IMG/VR virus record: IMGVR_UViG_3300009008_000168
Span: 1-30,864 of that record
Source of the DNA: a virus
Length of the DNA: 30,864 nucleotides
Direction: 5' to 3' (one strand)
The notes below the pieces were generated by a model. The model worked only from the letters and a program-made list of their open reading frames with translations, ran no database searches and was not told the origin of the DNA. How positions within the stretch are numbered: position 1 is the first letter of the stretch; each line of letters begins with the position of its first letter. Positions 23,141-30,864 of the stretch are shown here, one piece after another. The position numbers and the translations under genes were made by a program.

Positions 23141-24044
23141 AGTTGTAAGTATACTCAATGAAATCTTTGGGTTCTCTAGGTCATATGATTCTGGAGATTC
23201 AGCAGTACAGTACAATTGCCCACATTGCGATAAGGGCCGAAACAAGTTTAATCTGTCGATAAGTTTAGAGAAGCAGATTTTCCACTGTTGGTCGTGCCAT
23301 TATAAGGGTCGAGTATCAAAGCTGTTATATGATTTTGGTTCTGCCAACCACAAAGAACTCTATTTTTCTGAGCAGAAGATACAAAAGCCAAAGAAGCTGG
23401 AACCAGTTCTAGAACCAATAAATATCGGCCCAGTTAGAAGTATGAAGCATGACTGGGGTAGCATTCATTATTTGAACGCAAAAGCATATCTTAATAAGCG
23501 CGGGATAAACCAAGCTATGATAGAGAAGTGGGATATGTGTTATGCAGAAAAAGGCCCAAATGCTAATCGGATAATTATACCAACGAAGTCAGAGAACAAT
23601 GAGTTGGAATTCTTCTTAGCTCGTTCATTTTATGACTATGTTAAGCCGAAGTACCGTAACCCAAAGACTCCAAAGTATGACATGATATTTGGCGAACAGT
23701 TAGTAGATTGGAATAAGACAGTCGTGTTGACAGAGGGCATTTTTGATTCTATTATTTTGTGGAATAGTGTACCATGTTTAGGTACAGATTTAGTACCATA
23801 CCAAAAACTGGTACAGAAAATTGTAGATAATGACACACCAATCATAATAGCTTTCGATAGAGATGCTTGGGCTAAAGCAAGAATTGCTTATAAGCATTTA
23901 GAAGATTTAGGCGTCAATGTTAAGATAGTCAAGCATGAGAAAGTAAACGATTTATCTGATGGATATGAGCTTTATGGTAAAGAGTACATTGTAGATCTAC
24001 TCAAGTCAGCAACAACAATAAGTGAGTTAGATCATTTGTTCTAA
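23133..24044 (+). CDS. DNA primase, zinc finger plus TOPRIM (T4 gp61-like)
   Basis: The 303-aa product has an N-terminal zinc ribbon: C29-P-H-C32 and, after a short strand, H51-C52-W-S-C55 followed by HYKG. The C-terminal TOPRIM domain has VVLTEGIFDSI with E201 and D205, and IAFDRDAWAKARIA with D242 and D244, the metal-binding residues of the fold. This is the layout of the T4 gp61/DnaG-type primase that makes RNA primers for lagging-strand synthesis at the replication fork. The length is close to T4 gp61 (342 aa). It overlaps the resolvase gene by 8 bp and shares its promoter. A helicase partner (gp41-like) is not in this window. Confidence 0.85.
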   Translation: MSRVVSILNEIFGFSRSYDSGDSAVQYNCPHCDKGRNKFNLSISLEKQIFHCWSCHYKGRVSKLLYDFGSANHKELYFSEQKIQKPKKLEPVLEPINIGPVRSMKHDWGSIHYLNAKAYLNKRGINQAMIEKWDMCYAEKGPNANRIIIPTKSENNELEFFLARSFYDYVKPKYRNPKTPKYDMIFGEQLVDWNKTVVLTEGIFDSIILWNSVPCLGTDLVPYQKLVQKIVDNDTPIIIAFDRDAWAKARIAYKHLEDLGVNVKIVKHEKVNDLSDGYELYGKEYIVDLLKSATTISELDHLF

Positions 24045-24056
24045 GCTGTCTAGACT

Positions 24057-24085
24057 TGAGCGTGAGACACTTTTACAGTATATTA
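24057..24085 (+). promoter_or_regulatory. Sigma70-like promoter of the Mre11-Rad50 gene
   Basis: TTGAGC at 24057-24062, then a 17-bp spacer, then TATATT at 24080-24085. It lies in the 67-bp gap after the primase gene, and the RBS (AAGGGGTAA, 24097-24105) is 6 bp before the ATG at 24112. There is no full ATGTTTACATT box here, only TTTACA at 24073-24078 within the spacer. Confidence 0.5.
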
Positions 24086-24111
24086 ATGGTACAACAAGGG
24101 GTAACAGATAA

Positions 24112-27100
24112 ATGGCACGCATAGCACACATGGCGGATATACATATTCGCATAAATTCACGACACAAAGAGTATCGAGAAGTATTTGAGAGAGTATACGA
24201 TAAGCTTATTGAAGAAGAAGTAGACCGCATAGTAATAGCTGGAGATATTGTCCACTCTAAGAACAGAATGTCTCCTGAGCTTACAGACTTAACAGCTGAG
24301 TTTTTTACTCGACTAGCTATGATAGCACCAGTAGATATTATTCCTGGGAATCATGACACAATCATTTCTAACCAAGACCGATTAGATGCATTATCACCAA
24401 TTGTAGAGTTAGTAAAAAAAGATAAAAAGTTACACAGTATAACTTATTTTACTAAAACTGGTTTACACGAAATAGACGACACAGACATTGTGTATGGAGT
24501 ATGGAGTGTTCTTGATGGTGATATTCTCAGATTAAAGCCCACAGAAAAGCAAGATGACAAAACATACATAGGTCTTTATCATGCACCAGTTTGGGGATGT
24601 GTAACAGACGTCAACTATTCAATGACAGATGATACTGTTACGCCAGTTTCAATCTTTGCTAATTTCGACATAGTCATGTTGGGTGACATCCATAAGTATC
24701 AAACATTTAGAGATGATGAAACTATAGTATACCCTGGTGCACTTTTACAGCAAAACTTTGGAGAGTCATTAGATAAGGGCTTCGTTATCTGGGACACCGA
24801 AGAGAAAACTCATGAAAGAGTCATAGTCCCGAATGATTATGGCTTTTATACTGTATACTTAGATGAGTCATTAGAGATTCCACGATTATCAGATGTTCCA
24901 CCCAAATGTAAAATGAGAGTTATCGCAGAGACAGAATCAGTTTCAAAGTTAACACTATCAAGAATCACTACAGAGATAAAAGCTAAATACAGTCCAAGAT
25001 CTCTCACTGTAAACTTCAAACCCAAGCATGTTGAAAATGAGTTTGGAGAAATGGCACTTTCTGGCATACAAGATGTTAGCTTATTAGAGGTTCAACAAGA
25101 GTTACTACAAAAGTGGTTAGAAGCTAAAGCGACAAACGCTGAAACAGCAGATGCTGTGATTGGTTTAGACCATAAGATCTATGAAATATTGGGAAATTCA
25201 AAAGAAGCAGAAGATTTTACTAAAGCAACATGGTCTATAGATAAACTAGTAATATCCAATTTTTTATCATATGGTGAAAATGAATGTTTAAACTTCAAAA
25301 GTAAGAATGGAGTAATTGGGCTATTCGGAGATAATGCAGTTGGTAAGAGTTGTGTTTTCGACGCGATACTGTACGCACTATTCAACAAGACAACGCGAAA
25401 CGTTAAGAATTCTGAGTTGATAAATAAATTCAACAAAGCGAAACAATGTACAGTTGAGTTAGATGTATGCATTAACGGTGAATTATACAAGATTGTTCGA
25501 GAAACCAAGAAAAAGTTTAGAGCAAGATCTAATGAGTATGTTGGAGTAAGAACCTCTGTAGAATTTAACAGATATGAAGATGATAAGTGGGTTAACTTAT
25601 CAAGCACTCAACGAAGAAAAACAGAGAGAATCATACGAAATGCAGTTGGAGTTTACGATGACTTTTTGACAACGACTTTTTTAGCTCAAAGTGAAGACTC
25701 CAATCTGATAGGCCAAAAAGCTGGAAATTTGACTGAAAGTATGATTACTATCTTGGGTCTAGACGTGTTCTTGAGGAAGAACGATATAGCATCATCTGAG
25801 TTAAGAGATCTTGTTTCACAAGCTAAGAATGTTAACATCGCAGAACACTCTACCATGCTAGCAGAATTAGTGAAACAGAAGCAGACCCTATTGTCTAAGA
25901 CTAAGAACATAGAAGCTCAGAGAATAGCAACAAGAGAAACATTAGACACCATTACAACGTCTATTTCAAATTTGCAGTCCTCTATGAATAGGGAGTACAA
26001 TGTAGATTGTACACATGAGGAGATTGTCAATAAGATGATCGCAGTTGAAGCAGAAATAGAAATTGCTGAAGCTGATGTTGCTAATCTAGAAAATGCTATA
26101 GAAGATATAGACAATAAATGCAGTAAAGCAACAAAGCTATTGTTATCAGCTGATGAACTTGCAAATGCTCAAAAGACAGCTAAAAAGCACACATGGTATC
26201 TAGATCGTATTGGACAATTGACTGTAGAATTATCAGCTCTCACTACAGAAAAGCAAACTCTAGAATTAGAAATTGAACAAAATAAATGCCCAATTTCTGA
26301 GCATCTCGGTACTAAGACTTGTGCTTTATTAGACTCAATCTACAAGAAGAAGTTAAGGTTAAGTGATGTTATAGATAGAATACAAGCAATTGAGTCTGAT
26401 ATTCGAGCATCTGAGACTGGCAAGCTTCTATCACGACAATCACCGCTAGTAGTCGAAACACAAGAAACTATTCGCGGAAAGATAGCATCTGTTGCTCCGG
26501 TTAGAAAAGAACATGTTACAAGGTGTGAACGTATTAAGTCTATGCTTAAGACTAAACGTGTTGAGGTTCAACTATTACAACAAAAGCGAACTATGATAGA
26601 AGCCAACATAGACATTGTAGAAAACAACCAAAGGGTATCTACAGAGATTAACGAGTTAGTAAAGAAGCAACATGTCATAACTGTCGAGTTAGACCAGTTA
26701 GACTCAGATAGATTAGCTAAGAACAGTGCTTTAGCTGTTTGTGAGGATAATCTTGCGACAACAACAAGCGAGCTAGAGACTATCAAAACGAATCAAAAGA
26801 AGATAAAGATTTACGAGATGTATACCTCAGCAATGAACCGCGATGGTATAGTATTGTCTGTGCTTAGACAATACATCCCAATTATCAATTTTGAGTTGAA
26901 TAAAGTGATAAGCAACATTTTCGATTTTGGTATATACTTCAAAATGGGTGAATCTGCTAAAGATATACGCATAATTCTAAATTATAGTGAAGGCGATGAC
27001 AGACCAATTTCTATGGGTTCTGGGATGGAAAAATTGATTGCCAACGTCGTTATCAGATCTATTCTAATTTCACATAGCAATCTGAGTAAGTCAACGATGC

Positions 27101-27306
27101 TCTTTATAGACGAGGGCTTTGGAGTATTAGACCCTGAGAATATCTACGCTATACAGAAAATGTTTGAAGAGTTGAAGATAATGTTTAAGAATATAATCAT
27201 CATTACGCATATCGACGCAATGAAAGATTTAGCAGACCACTCAATCTTGGTGTCGAAAGACAATCATGTGTCGAAATTGAACACAGACAATTTCATATCT
27301 CAGTAG
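24112..27306 (+). CDS. Fused Mre11-Rad50 (SbcD-SbcC; T4 gp47-gp46) recombination nuclease
   Basis: One 1064-aa chain carries both subunits of the end-processing nuclease that in T4 are separate proteins gp47 and gp46. The N-terminal part (about 1-370) is an Mre11/SbcD phosphoesterase: D9-I-H11, G44-D45, G79-N-H81-D82, H157 in LYHAPVWG and G-D192-I-H194-KY. The C-terminal part (about 380-1064) is a Rad50/SbcC ATPase: Walker A GDNAVGKS (406-413), a Q-loop FLAQSED, long coiled coils with a central hook near C726, a signature SMGSGMEK (967-974), Walker B LFIDEGFG (D1000, E1001) and H-loop ITHID (H1033). The reading frame is unbroken. The zinc hook is not CxxC. The enzyme makes 3' single-stranded ends for recombination-dependent replication. 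Confidence 0.9.
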   Translation: MARIAHMADIHIRINSRHKEYREVFERVYDKLIEEEVDRIVIAGDIVHSKNRMSPELTDLTAEFFTRLAMIAPVDIIPGNHDTIISNQDRLDALSPIVELVKKDKKLHSITYFTKTGLHEIDDTDIVYGVWSVLDGDILRLKPTEKQDDKTYIGLYHAPVWGCVTDVNYSMTDDTVTPVSIFANFDIVMLGDIHKYQTFRDDETIVYPGALLQQNFGESLDKGFVIWDTEEKTHERVIVPNDYGFYTVYLDESLEIPRLSDVPPKCKMRVIAETESVSKLTLSRITTEIKAKYSPRSLTVNFKPKHVENEFGEMALSGIQDVSLLEVQQELLQKWLEAKATNAETADAVIGLDHKIYEILGNSKEAEDFTKATWSIDKLVISNFLSYGENECLNFKSKNGVIGLFGDNAVGKSCVFDAILYALFNKTTRNVKNSELINKFNKAKQCTVELDVCINGELYKIVRETKKKFRARSNEYVGVRTSVEFNRYEDDKWVNLSSTQRRKTERIIRNAVGVYDDFLTTTFLAQSEDSNLIGQKAGNLTESMITILGLDVFLRKNDIASSELRDLVSQAKNVNIAEHSTMLAELVKQKQTLLSKTKNIEAQRIATRETLDTITTSISNLQSSMNREYNVDCTHEEIVNKMIAVEAEIEIAEADVANLENAIEDIDNKCSKATKLLLSADELANAQKTAKKHTWYLDRIGQLTVELSALTTEKQTLELEIEQNKCPISEHLGTKTCALLDSIYKKKLRLSDVIDRIQAIESDIRASETGKLLSRQSPLVVETQETIRGKIASVAPVRKEHVTRCERIKSMLKTKRVEVQLLQQKRTMIEANIDIVENNQRVSTEINELVKKQHVITVELDQLDSDRLAKNSALAVCEDNLATTTSELETIKTNQKKIKIYEMYTSAMNRDGIVLSVLRQYIPIINFELNKVISNIFDFGIYFKMGESAKDIRIILNYSEGDDRPISMGSGMEKLIANVVIRSILISHSNLSKSTMLFIDEGFGVLDPENIYAIQKMFEELKIMFKNIIIITHIDAMKDLADHSILVSKDNHVSKLNTDNFISQ

Positions 27307-27319
27307 ATATTTATTATAA
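27306..27319 (+). promoter_or_regulatory. Candidate late promoter, copy 4
   Basis: GATATTTATTATAA is identical to copy 1 and begins on the last base of the Mre11-Rad50 stop codon. It is 35 bp upstream of the GTG at 27341, whose RBS is AGAGGT (27330-27335). It precedes the unknown protein/long tail-fibre unit. Confidence 0.55.
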
Positions 27320-27340
27320 GCACAATAATAGAGGTATGAA

Positions 27341-27994
27341 GTGAGTAAACAATACAAATCCATAATTCATGATTTGACTGTTTTTGGAGTAACAAGCATT
27401 TCAAAAGCCATGGTCGTTGGAGAAGTAGACGATGACATAGTCATGAAAGTTTCTTTCAATGGTGGGGCATCATATCGTGATGTTCAACTTTACAACCAAT
27501 TCTCAGTAACTGGTAACGGCAAAATAAGATTTACTCTCGATTTTCCAGAATCTACTAGCGCAGATCCATACATGATAAGATGTACTGGTAAATATGAGCA
27601 GCTTGGCATAAGTACACCATTAGTATTTGTCAACCAAACAACCCAGCAAGAATTTCACACGGTGATAACTGCTGGTGGATTTTATAGCGTCAATTTACCA
27701 CGTGGACTATACATTGTCTATCACGTTAACTCTCGTTTAGAGCGTGTCGAGTTAACGCCATATTTTAACACAGACAACATGTCGACCCATCGTGCCAATC
27801 AGGCGCGGTCCAAGGAGCTTGCGGTCGATTTAGAATTAAGAGATAACGATTGGGCAACATATGCGATAGTTGACGATTTTGGCGATGGAGAGAAAGCAGA
27901 CATGTCGTCGACTGTTGAGTATGATAGAGATGGTAATATTTACGATGGCATTACAGATAGAAAAGCAAAATATATAGGGATCTTATTCGCATGA
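27341..27994 (+). CDS. Hypothetical virion-associated protein, 217 aa
   Basis: The start is GTG at 27341 with RBS AGAGGT at 27330-27335; the nearby ATG at 27336 is out of frame and closes after two codons. The product is beta-rich: QYKSIIHDLTVFGVTSISKA at the start, RGLYIVYHVNSRLERVEL in the middle and DITDRKAKYIG-like acidic turns near the end. I do not recognise it. Its place after a late-type promoter and its 4-bp overlap (ATGA) with the long tail-fibre gene suggest a fibre-proximal structural or assembly protein. No coiled coil or signal peptide is visible. Confidence 0.55.
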   Translation: MSKQYKSIIHDLTVFGVTSISKAMVVGEVDDDIVMKVSFNGGASYRDVQLYNQFSVTGNGKIRFTLDFPESTSADPYMIRCTGKYEQLGISTPLVFVNQTTQQEFHTVITAGGFYSVNLPRGLYIVYHVNSRLERVELTPYFNTDNMSTHRANQARSKELAVDLELRDNDWATYAIVDDFGDGEKADMSSTVEYDRDGNIYDGITDRKAKYIGILFA

Positions 27995-30864
27995 AAATAG
28001 ATAAACTTAAACATGGCGAGTATACGCTATTAAAGAAAACAGTTACAGAAGAGCAAATATCTCATAGTTCATTAGACAATTTATTAGCTGACGATCATCC
28101 TCAATATGCACTAAGAAGTTATGTAGAAAGCTTGTTTGAGACGATGACACCAGAACAGCAACAAGCAAGCGGAGAACAGTTTGTCGACGAAATATCTCAA
28201 ATTATTTCAACAGAAATAAATTCAAATATTCAAGGTATTACAGTAACTGATGTAAATCCAACAGACAATCAAATTTTGCAATATGATGCAGAATTGAATA
28301 AGATTATCTGGGAAGATATTGTAGCTGATGAAATAGATGATGAGCATATTTTAGATTTGATTGCCACATATGATTGGGGTGATGCTATTCCGACTCACAC
28401 TCATACGCATCAAACTTTACAGGGTGCTGGCGTATATCCCCATAAGGGTAATGGCATTACGATAGATAGTCACATTGACGACGCAGATATTCACTTCACT
28501 GAAGCATCTATAGATATTTCTAACATTACTTCTGCACATACACACTCACCGGAAGAGCTAGAATATGGTGATTGGGATAATTCTGGTTATGGAATAACAG
28601 CAGATACTTTACATTTACATACTGGGTTAACCATAACAGATGACGTCATCATTAATGAGAATATAAGTTTAACCGGAGACCTATCGGTCACGAATCTATA
28701 TACAACCGGAGAACACCGGATAACTGGTACTACTTACATGTCTGGCACATTACAGCTGCAAAGAGATGGTGCAGAACACGCGTGTATTTTATCTGACCAC
28801 GCGGACGGACAACTTAGAGTACAAAGTGATGCTGGTTATGTAGACATTGCACCAGCTAATTCAGGTTTCTGCCATTTTCATACAGATAGAGGTAAATACT
28901 ATTTCAATAAGCCTATATATGTTGATGATGGTATTGTTGCTGCATATTTTCATGACTTACAGTTGGGAACTCACACCGAAGATGGAGTCTATGAACCTGG
29001 TCTTACGATAGATGAAGATACTAGAAATGTTAATATTCCAAATGATTTAACTGTAGATGAAGAATTATATATGTATAGCGGTTATAATTTAAGAGATCAT
29101 CTATTAGTTACATCTCAAGTCGGAATTTATGACGGTTTAATGACATATGGCTTAGATACTGGCAACCAAGATGCAGTTGATAGATTTTGGTACCACAATG
29201 ATTATGTTACGTACTCATTGACTGGTCACAATGGGAATCCATGCTATGTTCTATCACGCAGTGCAGCAACAATATATAACCTATCGAAAGATTTTATACC
29301 AGTTGATACTAGTGAACCATATAAGCTAAAGGTATCGCTAAGGTCTGACCAATATGACACCAAGCTGTATGTTGGTGCCTTGTGTTACGATTCCGATAAA
29401 ACTTTTATCGGTTCACCGTCGACGAGAGTTTTTGACGATACACTCTCTACAGTTTGCTCTGCAATTACAGCTGGAGATGATTACGTTATCTTTAGTGGGT
29501 CAGACCCTAGTATGTGGCATTTTTCCGAAGATGAATCATCAGTCCAGACGTACAATAGGAAGCTGGCGTTTTATGATTACACAAACAGTAACGGGTATAC
29601 ATATCCTGCTGGTACATATTATGGCAATAGACATACAGACCAAGTGGATTACCCAGGTTGTGAGCACTATGGCGACAATGGAACCTGGGCAACTGGTGCT
29701 ACATCGGGAGCTTCTGGCTGGGAAGTTGAAGAAAGTACAGGGTTCATAAAACTCAAACTAAGCCGGTTATGGCCATCTGGTGGTGACCCAATACCAGTAG
29801 GGACCAAAATGGCGAATGGTTCAGCAGGTGCATCTTGGAATTACTTTGTTTTGAGCAACGAGTACTTAACTGCGGCTACTGAAACAACTGGTTGGACTGA
29901 GTATGAAGCTGTAATTAGTGGTGAGGCTACATATAGTGGTAACCAATTCAGGAGTGGGACCAAATATGTTCGACTCGGCATATTGTGTACACAAAAAGAT
30001 ATACTTAGAACTGTTTATGTTTCCAATATGTCATTTTCACAACAACCGAAAAACTTTTACACAGACATGTTGGTAGATGGAGATATCACATCAGACAATA
30101 TGTACGTCGGAGGAGAGATAACTGGTAGTACACTAGATATCACTGGCAGTTCTACTATGACTGACTTAACAGTATCGAATAATATTACCACAAAATCTCT
30201 AACTGTAACAGCAGCTTCTGGCCTAAAACTAATGGGATCCGACCATGGCTATATGGAGTTTTGGGATACAGACCATCCCGGCCGGAGGGGCTATTTTGGA
30301 ATCCCTGGTTCGGACTCACAGAGTTTAAGAATTGGTAACCAATATTCTGGGGCAGAATTTGATGTAATATTAACTGGGAATACGGTGCTAAATGTAACTA
30401 CCGGCATCACGTCCATACGCAACGATTTAATTGTAACTGGTGATACAGTTTTACAAAATCTTACCGGAGAGACTGTACAGTTTACAAACGCATATATAGG
30501 TGCAGATTTGACAGCCTCTACTCTTGAGACTACTGGGATGATAAATGCTAACACAGCAACTATTTCTGGTGGTAGTTTTGTTACTGGCCCCAATGGTACT
30601 GTTCAATGTCAAGCCTTAACATCGTCAACTGCGTTGATAAATGGCCAAATGACATTTGATGAAAATGCAGCAGCAAGCTTTTTGGCGGTCAACAAGATAA
30701 CTGGTGTAGATAGTAATGGGGCTCCAGATAATCACGCCTTGACTGGTTATTTTCACACTATATATTCTCACAATGCAATCGAGGGCGTAGACTTACAAGT
30801 TGGACAGTTCAGGGTAACGGGTCAGTCAGAATTTGGAACTCAGCAGGGTAGTGCATCAGCACTA
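27991..30864 (+). CDS. Long tail-fibre protein, N-terminal 958 aa (runs off window)
   Basis: The frame is open from ATG 27991 (overlapping the previous stop) to the last base, so the C-terminus is missing. The N-terminus has LDNLLADDHPQYALRSYVES, a common tail-fibre linker element. A metal-binding-type HTHTHQ (H136, H138, H140) and DIHFTEASIDISNI (about 166-179) follow. Residues about 430-680 form a jelly-roll-like, carbohydrate-binding-like module (DTSEPYKLKVSLRS, YVGALCYDSDKTFIG, later FRSGTKYVRLGILCT). The rest is beta-repeat sequence with many 'LTVTxxSGL'/'LIVTGDTVLQNL'-type segments, typical of trimeric fibre shafts. It probably binds the host surface; the receptor-binding tip is beyond the window. 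Confidence 0.8.
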   Translation, partial: MKIDKLKHGEYTLLKKTVTEEQISHSSLDNLLADDHPQYALRSYVESLFETMTPEQQQASGEQFVDEISQIISTEINSNIQGITVTDVNPTDNQILQYDAELNKIIWEDIVADEIDDEHILDLIATYDWGDAIPTHTHTHQTLQGAGVYPHKGNGITIDSHIDDADIHFTEASIDISNITSAHTHSPEELEYGDWDNSGYGITADTLHLHTGLTITDDVIINENISLTGDLSVTNLYTTGEHRITGTTYMSGTLQLQRDGAEHACILSDHADGQLRVQSDAGYVDIAPANSGFCHFHTDRGKYYFNKPIYVDDGIVAAYFHDLQLGTHTEDGVYEPGLTIDEDTRNVNIPNDLTVDEELYMYSGYNLRDHLLVTSQVGIYDGLMTYGLDTGNQDAVDRFWYHNDYVTYSLTGHNGNPCYVLSRSAATIYNLSKDFIPVDTSEPYKLKVSLRSDQYDTKLYVGALCYDSDKTFIGSPSTRVFDDTLSTVCSAITAGDDYVIFSGSDPSMWHFSEDESSVQTYNRKLAFYDYTNSNGYTYPAGTYYGNRHTDQVDYPGCEHYGDNGTWATGATSGASGWEVEESTGFIKLKLSRLWPSGGDPIPVGTKMANGSAGASWNYFVLSNEYLTAATETTGWTEYEAVISGEATYSGNQFRSGTKYVRLGILCTQKDILRTVYVSNMSFSQQPKNFYTDMLVDGDITSDNMYVGGEITGSTLDITGSSTMTDLTVSNNITTKSLTVTAASGLKLMGSDHGYMEFWDTDHPGRRGYFGIPGSDSQSLRIGNQYSGAEFDVILTGNTVLNVTTGITSIRNDLIVTGDTVLQNLTGETVQFTNAYIGADLTASTLETTGMINANTATISGGSFVTGPNGTVQCQALTSSTALINGQMTFDENAAASFLAVNKITGVDSNGAPDNHALTGYFHTIYSHNAIEGVDLQVGQFRVTGQSEFGTQQGSASAL

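Noticed and set aside
29354-29749. 131-codon open frame on the + strand in another frame
   Set aside because: It lies within the long tail-fibre frame, which is open throughout and has recognisable fibre motifs; the alternative product looks like out-of-frame translation.
18451-30864. Diversity-generating retroelement acting on the tail-fibre genes
   Set aside because: No reverse transcriptase frame and no template/variable repeat pair were seen in the window. One could exist outside it.
1-30864. tRNA genes, integrase or attachment sites
   Set aside because: Gaps between genes are too short to hold a tRNA gene, none was seen, and no recombinase or flanking direct repeats were found.

Overview
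This window looks like about 31 kb of an AT-rich, T4-like contractile-tailed (myovirus) double-stranded DNA bacteriophage genome. Every gene I can support is on the + strand. Genes are packed with 1-15 bp gaps or short ATGA/TAATG overlaps, and the gene content is T4-type: a late sigma factor, baseplate proteins of the gp5, gp25, gp6 and gp7 types, tail-fibre genes, a T4-type primase and a gp47/gp46 (Mre11/Rad50) recombination nuclease. No tRNA, rRNA, CRISPR array, insertion sequence or integrase was seen. The host cannot be told from the sequence. The phage could be marine or environmental, but that is only an impression.

Layout. (1) 1-4423 is a metabolic and glycosylation block: the C-terminal part of a GT-B glycosyltransferase, two small unknown genes, a flavin-dependent thymidylate synthase (thyX) with its own sigma70-like promoter, a small membrane protein, a HAD-type nucleotidase-like protein, a second GT-B and a GT-A glycosyltransferase. 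(2) 4427-5119 encodes a small sigma factor of the T4 gp55 (late transcription) type. (3) 5147-18387 is the baseplate block: three small unknown proteins, an OB-fold spike/hub protein, a THTHPP protein, gp25, gp6, four large structural proteins of uncertain role, and an 1167-aa protein with a gpI/gp7-like region. (4) 18451-22493 holds four tail-fibre or collar-like genes arranged as a repeated A-B-A-B pair, one of them carrying a PKD domain, and ends at a strong intrinsic terminator. (5) 22548-27306 is a recombination and replication block: RuvC-like resolvase, zinc-finger/TOPRIM primase and a single-chain Mre11-Rad50 (SbcD-SbcC) fusion, driven by sigma70-like promoters. (6) 27341 to the window end holds an unknown 217-aa protein and a long tail-fibre protein that runs off the window.

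How it fits together. Two promoter classes are visible. The motif GATATTTATWATAA (one copy diverges at its 3' end) occurs four times, in the short gap before each structural transcription unit (5147, 7019, 18451, 27341), and is a good candidate for the late promoter read by the gp55-like sigma. The box ATGTTTACATT followed by an AT-rich -10 precedes thyX and ruvC, and a third sigma70-like promoter precedes the Mre11-Rad50 gene. This suggests early/middle nucleotide and recombination genes under host-type promoters and late virion genes under the phage sigma. The most notable items are the single-polypeptide Mre11-Rad50 with a non-CxxC hook, the late-motif/sigma pairing, an apparently leaderless thyX, and the duplicated tail-fibre gene pair.
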